Source: Deltaproteobacteria bacterium (lineage in GTDB: Bacteria > SAR324 > NAC60-12). Taken from it: a stretch of DNA of 10,791 nt. The notes under the pieces were generated by a model. The model was not told the DNA's origin, did not search any database, and was given only the letters and a program-made list of their open reading frames with translations. This document shows positions 1-6,787 of the stretch, in pieces (position 1 is the stretch's first letter; each line of letters starts with the position of its first letter). A program made the position numbers and the translations under genes. The DNA is taken from NCBI GenBank assembly GCA_002730365.1, contig PBZZ01000094.1:1-10791 (forward strand). The letters run 5' to 3'.

Positions 1-764
1 GAGGAATGGTGGACCATGCCGACTCGATGGGAGCTGCGGGTCATTATGGTGGTGATGTTCAGTGGATGATAGGTGGATCTCGTGTTCAGTACTCGGAAAT
101 GTTTCTGCTGCTGGAAGAGAATTAAGGTAATACTTTAGAATTATCCAAATTTGGCCTAATTTACCTAAGCAACGAAAAATAGTTGATCCCAACTTTAAAA
201 TGCTCTGGGCAGAGACAATTCTAACAAGCACTTTTGAAGATGAAGCAGGGCGCAGCATTAAAGTTATTCAGTTCTTTAAGGCTATTGGAACTAAAAAACG
301 GCCCGTGCCAACTCCTGACTCATGGACCAATGAAGCAATCAATGATGTAGCAATTTGGGTCATTACCCTTGATGAACAAGCAAGTTGGGCATTACCAGAG
401 GTGCTGACAGGAGTGAATCGAAGCCTCTACCTTTACTAAGGAAAAGACGTTGAAGTTGCAGGTGAGAAGCTAAAACTCAATCAAGTGGGCCACATTAATC
501 AATCAGAAGGCTTGAGGATTAAAAATGGGGAAGCTACACGAAGCTACTTCTCACACAGGACCGACCCATTGCCGAATCAGTTGTGCAATATGAGTACTTT
601 GTAATGAATTTATGACAAGAAATTGTTGATACTTTGAGAAATATCGGCAAACCCAATTCGGAGGATGGCCTTGGAAGAGTCCTGATCAAATTCATAGACC
701 CCTGAGTGGAAGATTTGCAATTCATGCCAATGGAATCAAAGAAGAACAAATGATCCCCAATTGA
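1..764 (+). pseudogene. Pirin-family protein, degraded pseudogene (5' end outside window)
   Basis: Translating across frames recovers most of a pirin (bicupin, iron-binding family) in the right order. Frame 3 (from position 3) gives [18 protein letters not shown] and then [13 protein letters not shown], followed by a TAA stop at 123-125. Beyond the stop the same frame gives GNTLEL. The frame then shifts near 140-146 to frame 2, which reads QIWPNLPKQRK, NFKMLWAE, DSWTNEA and GVNRSLYLY. A TAA at 437-439 interrupts it, and it continues with GKDVEVAGEKL and LRIKNGEA. A second shift near 529 leads to frame 1 (KLLLTQDRPIAESVVQYEYF, VMN), broken by TGA at 613-615. A third shift near 635 returns to frame 3 (TQFGGWPWKSPDQIH, GRFAIHANG), ending at TGA 762-764. 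These match the family blocks GDVQWM, FQIWLNLP, FKMLW, GVNRTLYFY, LLLQGRPI, VVQYGPFVMN and FGGWPW, which I recall from family knowledge. The largest open piece (200-439, 79 aa) could be miscalled as a small gene. The metal-ligand His of HSEM is Tyr here, which supports loss of function. The gene converges on menA. Confidence 0.88.
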
Positions 765-800
765 TTGTGGCTACTGCTTCTTAACAGTATTGTAAAATAT

Positions 801-1724
801 CTAATCAAGCATGGCTGGACCAACAATCCACCCCACTGAGAAAAGAAGTGACTGAAGTAATAGTATTTTTCCAATAGTCCCCAAAACGACATTCAACTCC
901 CTTCCTTTAATACCTGAAAGGACTATCTTAATCACATTAAAAATGGGCCACAACGCCAAGCAACTGAGTAAAGCCGGCCAGTGACTTGGTTGATTAGCAA
1001 CCAAGACGACTGGTATAGCCACACTCAAAAGTAATGTGAATTGAATCTCTCTACGAACAAAATTCTCTCCAAATCTTACAGCAAGGGTTCGCTTTGCAAC
1101 CTTTGCATCAGTTGGAGCATCACGCAGGTTATTGACCGCAATTAAAGCCGTTGCGGTCAATCCAGGAATAAAACCGGCTAGTATTGCCAATTCGCTCCAC
1201 TGAAGTGCTTGAACATAATAAGTTCCTGATACTGCGATTGGGCCAAAAAACAGCAGGACAAAAACATCCCCTAACCCATGATAAGCCAGAGGAAAGGGGC
1301 CACCTGTATAAAGAATGCCTGAAGCAATTGAGAGTAGTCCAATCAGTAAGATTGCCCAGCCACCTCTAAGAACCAGAAAGAAACCACACAACACAGCCAT
1401 TCCAAAAACAATTATAAACCACTTCTTCACAGCATCAGGTTCCAGAAGTCCTGATTGTGTCACTCGCTTTGGTCCAAGGCGTTCAGACGTATCTGCACCT
1501 TTGAAAAAATCATAGTAATCATTCGAAAAATTGGTCCCAATTTGAATTAAGACTGCGGAAAACAAACATAAGAGGCACGAAAGCAGATGAAACAATCCAT
1601 CTGAAATGGCCATCGCAGTACCGATCAGGACTGGAGCAACCGCAGCTCCTAGAGTTTTTGGCCTTATTGCGATTAGCCAAGCAGACCTTTGGAGCCAAAG
1701 ATTACTGAGGTATTTCACGTTCAA
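801..1724 (-). CDS. menA: 1,4-dihydroxy-2-naphthoate polyprenyltransferase (MenA, UbiA superfamily)
   Basis: Inner-membrane enzyme that attaches the polyprenyl tail to 1,4-dihydroxy-2-naphthoate, giving demethylmenaquinone, the late step of menaquinone synthesis. The 307 aa are of normal length and very hydrophobic, with about eight or nine membrane segments. The N-terminal WLIAIRPKTLGAAVAPVLIG is the family opening. The first Asp-rich, prenyl-diphosphate/Mg-binding motif is NDYYDFFKGADTSERLGP (residues 68-85), and the second is NNLRDAPTDAKVAKRTLAVR (residues 198-217). The MenA-specific wording of both separates it from UbiA, heme O synthase and chlorophyll synthase. The start is TTG at 1724-1722. 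It directly follows an in-frame TGA, so the gene cannot begin further upstream; a GTG two codons on is the only close alternative. It sits 13 bp after the stop of the upstream secreted-protein gene, so it is probably cotranscribed. No other men gene is present here. The 36 bp between its stop and the pirin remnant show no clear terminator hairpin. Confidence 0.93.
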   Translation of the reverse strand: MNVKYLSNLWLQRSAWLIAIRPKTLGAAVAPVLIGTAMAISDGLFHLLSCLLCLFSAVLIQIGTNFSNDYYDFFKGADTSERLGPKRVTQSGLLEPDAVKKWFIIVFGMAVLCGFFLVLRGGWAILLIGLLSIASGILYTGGPFPLAYHGLGDVFVLLFFGPIAVSGTYYVQALQWSELAILAGFIPGLTATALIAVNNLRDAPTDAKVAKRTLAVRFGENFVRREIQFTLLLSVAIPVVLVANQPSHWPALLSCLALWPIFNVIKIVLSGIKGRELNVVLGTIGKILLLQSLLFSVGWIVGPAMLD

Positions 1725-1737
1725 TCATCATGACAGT

Positions 1738-2400
1738 CTAGAATGTCCAACCAATACTGGCTGAGTACAATGGCCAAATTGCTAGCTGATTTAGTTTGTT
1801 CTGAGTTTGTTCTTGTTGTGATTGGATGTATTTACTCTCGGCTTCGGTAACAAACCAATCATAAGTGGAATCAATCGTCATTTTTGGACGCTCGCTCAAA
1901 AGCAACCCGTAACCCACACTCCCGCTAAACCCAAGATCTGATTGCCAATGCCAACCCAAACCCAAGTTAACTGCCCACTCTGGCCAGACAATCTTGACAC
2001 TTCCAAATCTGCCGTACGTAATTAAAGTATCACCTTGATAACGGTCCCGCCTGAAAACAACGTCCTCATACTGCTTGCGATGAGCAATACCGCTCTGAAG
2101 AAAGAATGACTTTTCCCGTGCAGGGTTCCAACGATTAAAGATCAGAACAACCTGACTCTGTTGGCTGATACTATGTTCATAAATTTCTTGTTTGGTAAAA
2201 TTTGTTGAGTGGTTAGTAAATTGTAGGCCAAACAAAAAATCTTCCTTGAGGGATGCACCTGCCCATAGGCCATCGCCAATCGAAGTTGATGTAATTTGAA
2301 CTGGATAATGTTGGCTGATGGATTCTTCAGCAATAGCAATTCTACCAAAGATGATAAGTAGGAGAAAAGGAAAAAAAAGAAATGAAATGAGGTGTTTCAC
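1738..2400 (-). CDS. Secreted protein, probable small outer-membrane beta-barrel; function unknown
   Basis: A 220-aa protein with a clear signal peptide: Lys-3, a long hydrophobic core (about residues 4-20) and a likely signal peptidase I site after AIA (residue 24). The mature part is rich in aromatic and glycine residues in alternating polar/apolar stretches that look like membrane beta strands, for example GLWAGASLKEDFLFGLQF, WAVNLGLGWHW and GFSGSVGYGLLL. It ends in YSASIGWTF, with a C-terminal Phe as in BAM-recognised barrel proteins. A Gln/Lys-rich linker (about residues 188-204, SQQEQTQNKLNQL) precedes the last strand and could be a periplasmic or surface loop. I cannot assign a family. 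The start is GTG at 2400-2398, the only start that places the signal peptide at the N-terminus; no Shine-Dalgarno sequence is visible. It lies 35 bp after the unrecognised gene and 13 bp before menA, which suggests one transcript. That it is secreted is well supported; that it is a barrel is inference. Confidence 0.8.
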   Translation of the reverse strand: MKHLISFLFFPFLLLIIFGRIAIAEESISQHYPVQITSTSIGDGLWAGASLKEDFLFGLQFTNHSTNFTKQEIYEHSISQQSQVVLIFNRWNPAREKSFFLQSGIAHRKQYEDVVFRRDRYQGDTLITYGRFGSVKIVWPEWAVNLGLGWHWQSDLGFSGSVGYGLLLSERPKMTIDSTYDWFVTEAESKYIQSQQEQTQNKLNQLAIWPLYSASIGWTF

Positions 2401-2435
2401 AGTGTTTTGGTCACAAGGGACTGTTCATTGGCGAT

Positions 2436-2885
2436 TCAATATAACTCCTGTGACATATACAAATCCCAGTCCATGTAATAAACCCATTGTATCCCGAAAT
2501 CGATTACCTGGTTAAGGATGTCAGGATGATTGGGATCTGCTCCTTCCTTGATGAATTCTGGATAAAGATTCTGCACATCTATCAGAATTTTTGGGTAGAT
2601 GTATTGATGCGATGGATCATTACAATTCAGGTTTCTTTGGTGAAACCCAATGCAAGTTCCCAGAAGAACAAGCCTTTCCCAATCATTCAAATGGGATTCC
2701 TCCTTGAATTTATGTGATATCCATTTTTTAATTTGCGACTCCCAGCAATCGTTTAATTTTTGCCAATTTCTATCACGCTTTATAACTTGGAGCGGATGCT
2801 CTAAATTCTGTAATGTCTTTTCATCATGAAAATCAAACTGCGGTGGTAGCATACTTGAGACGCTTAGGCGGAGAACAATTCGCAT
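2436..2885 (-). CDS. Uncharacterised 149-aa protein overlapping the phosphatase gene
   Basis: I do not recognise this protein. It is soluble-looking and has no signal peptide or membrane segment. It is rich in Trp, His, Asn and Asp (WESQIKKWISHKF, HLNDWERLVLLGTCIGFHQR, EGADPNHPDILNQVIDFGIQW) and ends in an acidic/aromatic tail, YYMDWDLYMSQELY. The composition and helical pattern suggest a compact alpha-helical fold. The longest start, ATG at 2885-2883, overlaps the phosphatase 3' end by 53 bp. A second ATG at codon 12 (2852-2850, MLPPQFDFHDEKT) cuts the overlap to 20 bp, and I consider it at least as likely because residues 1-11 may only reflect the phosphatase sequence in another frame. Neither start has a Shine-Dalgarno sequence, so translation may be coupled to the upstream gene. 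The next gene follows after 35 bp. Position and codon use look native rather than acquired. It may assist the phosphatase, but that is only guilt by association. Confidence 0.72.
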   Translation of the reverse strand: MRIVLRLSVSSMLPPQFDFHDEKTLQNLEHPLQVIKRDRNWQKLNDCWESQIKKWISHKFKEESHLNDWERLVLLGTCIGFHQRNLNCNDPSHQYIYPKILIDVQNLYPEFIKEGADPNHPDILNQVIDFGIQWVYYMDWDLYMSQELY

Positions 2886-3639
2886 AACAGGATCGTGCGG
2901 AGACAGATTCCCAATAAATTTGAGAACCTGTTTCCTGAACTAGTGCCGTGAGCCGATTGCCATAGCAGCAAGCTGTATCAATCCCAATCGTATGACCTCT
3001 GTGATTGACATGGGATTTGGGTTGATGACCATAAACAACCCAGCCAAATCGACCATCGTAAAGATCTTGCCAAGGAACCAAGCCTCTTATCTCATTCTGA
3101 TTGGGAACTGAACCATCCTTATGCAAATTCCTAATATACATCAAAGACTTGATCTCAGCTCTACGTTTAGATGAGAAGCTCTTAGAATCCAAAAGATGCT
3201 TGGGCTTACAGTGAATTTTTGATGACAGACCTCCATGTAAGACCGTTAGATTACCTATTTGAAATGAAAGAGGTGTTTCTAAAAGGAGTCTCCAATGACG
3301 GCTTTTCATTTTACTAATGGTACTGTAACCATCTGGCCCCAACCATCCCTGACACAATCTACGCGGTGGTTTTTCTCCTCTACGGAGTCTTTTGGAAAAT
3401 TGATTGTAAAATTGAAGATATTTTTCATCATGATTACCCCTCACATAAATCACTTCGCCTCCGTCATCTTTGAGATCGTTGACGAAAGAAAGTGTTTCAG
3501 CACCCGAAGGTCCTTTATTCAGAAGATCTCCAACAAAAACTAATATGTCCTGTTGTACTTCGTATCGCAATTTTCTTAGAAGGTTTTCCAATTCAATAAG
3601 GCAACCGTGAACGTCGCCAATGACAAGCAAGCGTGTCAT
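2833..3639 (-). CDS. PPP-family metallophosphatase (ApaH / serine-threonine protein phosphatase-like)
   Basis: A cytoplasmic two-metal phosphoesterase of 268 aa. The family motifs occur in order: GDVHG (residues 8-12; Asp9 and His11 are metal ligands), GDLLNKGP (37-44; Asp38 bridges the metals), GNHD (68-71; Asn69 ligand and His70 acid), HGG (135-137; His135 ligand) and YGHQP (203-207; His205 ligand). It closes with the typical GIDTACCYGNRLTAL block (219-233). Members hydrolyse diadenosine tetraphosphate (ApaH, PrpE) or phosphoserine/threonine, and the sequence alone does not tell which. The GDLLNKGP wording and the absence of extra domains favour an ApaH-like or small protein-phosphatase role. 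The C-terminal extension past about residue 245 (SARSCYANCSPPKRLKYATT) is unconserved and is the part overlapped by the next gene. The start is ATG at 3639-3637, immediately before the metallophosphatase fold. A 106-bp gap separates it from htrA, the only spacer large enough for an internal promoter, but no convincing promoter could be placed there. Confidence 0.9.
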   Translation of the reverse strand: MTRLLVIGDVHGCLIELENLLRKLRYEVQQDILVFVGDLLNKGPSGAETLSFVNDLKDDGGEVIYVRGNHDEKYLQFYNQFSKRLRRGEKPPRRLCQGWLGPDGYSTISKMKSRHWRLLLETPLSFQIGNLTVLHGGLSSKIHCKPKHLLDSKSFSSKRRAEIKSLMYIRNLHKDGSVPNQNEIRGLVPWQDLYDGRFGWVVYGHQPKSHVNHRGHTIGIDTACCYGNRLTALVQETGSQIYWESVSARSCYANCSPPKRLKYATTAV

Positions 3640-3745
3640 AGAGTATTTGAGGTGAAAGAGTTATCAATTCCATTTGAATCTCTATTACACCTTCAAAATG
3701 CATGCACACTCTTACAAATACATGGTTTTGTTAATTTAATTAAAA

Positions 3746-4858
3746 CTATCGGTTTATTAATGAGGGGCGTGGACGTTTGGTCAACTTAACTTTAGTTTGG
3801 TAGGTTTTACTGTCTCGTACGAATGTGATGTTCAGGATTTCCCCTGGTTGACGAACATCAATTATTCGCGCCAAATCTTCAACATTACTTAGGGGTTCTC
3901 CATTCAGTTTTGTCAGGATATCACCACCCCAGGGAACTCGATAACGGCCAACAATAATTTCTCTGTCAGCTCCCCGCAAACCAGCATTACCTGCTGCGGT
4001 TCCGGCAACAACTCGAGCTACCAATAAACCATCTGGGACATTTAACCCCGCTCTTCGTAAGTAACGTGTAGGAATAGGCTCAACACCCAACCACGGTCGT
4101 TGAACGTAGCCATGCTCAATCAAATCGGGGATGATTCTTCGGGCGGTGTTACTAGGTATAGCAAAACCAATCCCGACACTTCCTGCAGAACCAATGATTG
4201 CTGAGTTGATTCCTACGACCAACCCTTCGCTATTTAGCAAGGGACCGCCCGAATTTCCTGGATTGATAGCTGCATCTGTCTGTAACACACCCTCAATCTT
4301 TCTGCCATTTTGAGCTTCAATCGTTCTACCCAAAGCACTAATAATTCCAGTTGTAAGAGTGTGTTGCAGGCCAAAAGGGTTTCCTAAAGCTAGTACCTTT
4401 TGGCCAACAAAGACTTCGTTAGAATCGGTCATTGATAAAATCTTAATCCTATCATCTGGGATATCGACTTTAATCACAGCCAAATCATTGTTTGGATCTA
4501 CTCCAACTATCTTGGCTTCCCATCGACTTTCATCGAGCATGGTGACAATTAATTCTTGGGCTCCTTCAATTACATGATAATTGGTGACGATATGCCCTTT
4601 TCGATTGATAAAGAAACCTGTCCCAGAACCTGCCTCAGAAGGCATTGGACGATAGAAGAAATCATAATTTACTGCAATTGAGCTGATGTTGACAACAGCA
4701 GGACTAGTATCCTTGTAAATACGAATGTTTTCTCGTTCATCCAGAGAAATTTTTGGACGTGCTAAGGACAAATCAACAATAAGCAGGAAGCTGATCATCA
4801 AAAAGAATAATTTAGACAACATATTTAATCTAACTGAATTTATTATTTTTATGAGCAA
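3746..4858 (-). CDS. htrA: HtrA/DegP-family periplasmic serine protease with one PDZ domain
   Basis: An envelope quality-control protease. An N-terminal hydrophobic segment (MLSKLFFLMISFLLIVDLSLA, from residue 13) is a signal peptide or membrane anchor. The chymotrypsin-fold domain follows, with the catalytic triad His95 (TNYHVIEG), Asp125 (NNDLAVIKV) and Ser203 (NPGNSGGPL). The blocks ALGNPFGLQHTLTTGIISA and GIGFAIPSNTA are family signatures. A single PDZ domain spans about residues 254-362 (RPWLGVEPI, GGDILTKLNGEPL), so the architecture is DegS-like or like the single-PDZ HtrA of many phyla rather than two-PDZ DegP. The longest frame starts at TTG 4858-4856, only 6 bp after the upstream stop. 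An ATG at codon 13 (4822-4820) gives a cleaner signal peptide and may be the true start. The proposed cleavage after LSLA would release a soluble periplasmic enzyme; if uncleaved, the protein would be anchored like DegS. It follows the LTA-synthase-like gene closely, so the two are probably cotranscribed. Confidence 0.94.
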   Translation of the reverse strand: MLIKIINSVRLNMLSKLFFLMISFLLIVDLSLARPKISLDERENIRIYKDTSPAVVNISSIAVNYDFFYRPMPSEAGSGTGFFINRKGHIVTNYHVIEGAQELIVTMLDESRWEAKIVGVDPNNDLAVIKVDIPDDRIKILSMTDSNEVFVGQKVLALGNPFGLQHTLTTGIISALGRTIEAQNGRKIEGVLQTDAAINPGNSGGPLLNSEGLVVGINSAIIGSAGSVGIGFAIPSNTARRIIPDLIEHGYVQRPWLGVEPIPTRYLRRAGLNVPDGLLVARVVAGTAAGNAGLRGADREIIVGRYRVPWGGDILTKLNGEPLSNVEDLARIIDVRQPGEILNITFVRDSKTYQTKVKLTKRPRPSLINR

Positions 4859-4864
4859 GACTAT

Positions 4865-6787
4865 CTAATTATTCTTACCCAAATTTGGCCAATAGAGATC
4901 TTCCTGGAGTAACCAACGCGTTACATTTAACCAAGCACTTCCCAAAGATTTTAATCTTTTTTCCAATTGAGGATCCATGTTCTCATCAACATGAAATTTA
5001 TTATTATTCTCGGAATAAACACTGCCATCTTCACTCATTACCGCCCAGTAACTTCCGGGTCTGTTCGTGTAGGCTATCAGAAGATCTTGCTCAGAAATCA
5101 AAGATTTTCCAACCCATGGGCTGGTCCAAGCTAAACCCAGTAAATCCATTATCGTAGGAGCCAAGTCTATCTGACTTGCAAACTCATTAATTTCAGTGAT
5201 TTTATCAATTGGCCCTCCAAGAATTAATAAAGGAATGCGTGATCGAAGCGAAACAAATTCACCAAAATCTTTTGGCTTTGATTGGGGCAGCTGAAAGCTA
5301 GAGGTATCCGCAGTGATAATGATCAGTGTATTTTCAAACCAAGGCTCTTTTTCAGCCAGCGACAAAAACTCTCCCAGTTTTGAGTCCATGTAATGGACAG
5401 AGTTATAATAATTATGGAGATCTTGAGTCCCTAATCCTAATTTGTATTCAGCTGGGACTTCAAACGGATGATGATTTGTAATCGTTAGGGCGGAAGCAAA
5501 AAAAGGTTCTTTAAATGTCGACAAAGTAGAAAGAACTTTTTGGAAAAGAGCTTCATCAGAATATCCCCAACCTAACTCTTCTGTGTCGCTCGGAAAATCA
5601 AATTTATCGATGATTTTTTCAAAGCCATTTTCTTGAAAAAAAGTTGCTTGTCCATCAAAACCTGCATCACCAGCGTGAAACCAAATTGTTGAATATCCAT
5701 TTTCTCGAAGCACCGCTGGCAAGCAGCGAAATTGGTTTTTCGCAAAGCCTTTCAACACTGCAGCACCATAATTTGGCATCACTGAGCAGTATGTTGCTAT
5801 TTCACCATGGCGAGTTTGGAAGCCATTTGCGTAAAAATTCTTGAAGAGAATTCCCTTCATTGCCCACTCATCGAATCTTGGAGTCAGATCTATTGCACTG
5901 CCATACACACCAATTTCGGCTGCTCGGAAGGATTCCATCAACAGCAAGATGATGTTGAGCTTTTCGGAAGGATCTGGGCAAAGAATAATGGCTAGCTCGG
6001 TCTTTTTGATTGCACATCCTTTTGCTTCGTGAGCTCTGACAAGAGGATATTCAACATAAATTGGATCTGTTGGGATCTTTCCAAGTAAATCCTTTTGAAT
6101 CAACTCTAACGCTTCAGTGGGTTTCTCAATAGTAACTTCTTGCTCACGATCTTGAGTCCAAAAAAAATAATTTAATGCAGCTGAGGTAAGCGGATCATCA
6201 ATATTTTTTCCAACATAAGAATTACTGTAACTGCCTGCACTCCCACCAATCACAAATAAAGCAATTAGACTTATAATCCGAATGAGTAGCTTTCGCTTCC
6301 ATGACCGTGCGTCTGACTGGAAATGAAGGGCTATCGAGACAAAACCTGTAACAGGAAAAAGCACAATCAGTATAAAACTGGGGTGAAGCAGCGCAGCAAC
6401 AACAGTTGATGCGAAGTGTTGGGGTGTGTGAAGATATTCGAGGGTATGAAAAGGAAGATGCGAGCCGAATTGAAGTAAATATTGATAATCAATGAAGGAA
6501 AAGACCGCTAGTGCCGAAAAGAGCAAAATACTGATAATTTTGAACAGACGATTTGTTAGTGGCATTAACCCAACTGTGAGAGTAACCAATGCCGCATTCA
6601 TCAGGTCATAGCCGAGACCTAATGAAAAAGTCTTAATCATTCTAGGGTGGAGTTCAGCTTGCTCGAAGAAAAGATAGGTGCGAATGAATGATGGAAGGCA
6701 AAATGAAGCAGCAAAGAAGATCCAAAGTGGGGAAGGATACCTTCGAAATTTCATCAAGTGACTGAAGAATTGATTGAGTATTCTCAA
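4865..6787 (-). CDS. LTA-synthase/MdoB-like membrane phosphotransferase (sulfatase fold) with DH-to-DT change
   Basis: A 640-aa membrane protein of the alkaline-phosphatase/sulfatase superfamily, in the LTA synthase/OpgB group that moves phosphoglycerol or phosphoethanolamine groups onto envelope polymers. The N-terminal half has about five membrane helices (roughly residues 20-40, 55-75, 82-100, 135-155 and 165-182). The external catalytic domain begins near residue 275: [20 protein letters not shown] (Glu285 aligns with the metal-binding Glu of LtaS), then NGFQTRHGE (Thr325 in the place of the catalytic Thr), [21 protein letters not shown] (438-446), ITADTSSF (491-498) and [11 protein letters not shown]. 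Most relatives have ADHG at the last catalytic site; here the Asp (494) remains but the metal-ligand His is Thr495. Activity is therefore uncertain. The longest frame starts at TTG 6787-6785, overlapping the uvrB stop as TTGA; ATG at codon 12 (6754-6752) is an alternative. The real substrate is unknown; osmoregulated glucan or lipid/polysaccharide decoration are the obvious candidates in a Gram-negative. Confidence 0.9.
   Translation of the reverse strand: MRILNQFFSHLMKFRRYPSPLWIFFAASFCLPSFIRTYLFFEQAELHPRMIKTFSLGLGYDLMNAALVTLTVGLMPLTNRLFKIISILLFSALAVFSFIDYQYLLQFGSHLPFHTLEYLHTPQHFASTVVAALLHPSFILIVLFPVTGFVSIALHFQSDARSWKRKLLIRIISLIALFVIGGSAGSYSNSYVGKNIDDPLTSAALNYFFWTQDREQEVTIEKPTEALELIQKDLLGKIPTDPIYVEYPLVRAHEAKGCAIKKTELAIILCPDPSEKLNIILLLMESFRAAEIGVYGSAIDLTPRFDEWAMKGILFKNFYANGFQTRHGEIATYCSVMPNYGAAVLKGFAKNQFRCLPAVLRENGYSTIWFHAGDAGFDGQATFFQENGFEKIIDKFDFPSDTEELGWGYSDEALFQKVLSTLSTFKEPFFASALTITNHHPFEVPAEYKLGLGTQDLHNYYNSVHYMDSKLGEFLSLAEKEPWFENTLIIITADTSSFQLPQSKPKDFGEFVSLRSRIPLLILGGPIDKITEINEFASQIDLAPTIMDLLGLAWTSPWVGKSLISEQDLLIAYTNRPGSYWAVMSEDGSVYSENNNKFHVDENMDPQLEKRLKSLGSAWLNVTRWLLQEDLYWPNLGKNN

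Noticed and set aside
200..439. A stand-alone 79-aa plus-strand gene
   Set aside because: It is the middle part of the pirin remnant (FKMLWAE to GVNRSLYLY). Homologous sequence continues on both sides in this or other frames, so it is not an independent gene.
534..749. A 71-aa minus-strand ORF antisense to the pirin remnant
   Set aside because: It lies opposite readable pirin C-terminal sequence, has no recognisable domain, and is best explained as a chance shadow.
3640..3667. Possible minus-strand promoter TTGATA-16 bp-TACTCT ahead of the phosphatase gene
   Set aside because: The -10 box would end directly at the ATG, so transcription would begin inside the coding sequence. Such matches arise easily by chance in AT-rich DNA.
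3725..3746. AT-rich inverted repeat GTTTT...AAAAC just after htrA, considered as a terminator
   Set aside because: The stem is only about five A/T-dominated pairs with no GC core and no clear U-tract, so it is too weak to call.
5303..5308. Local frameshift as the cause of the DT in place of DH in the LTA-like enzyme
   Set aside because: The reading frame and conserved residues continue uninterrupted on both sides, so substitution of the His codon is the simpler explanation.
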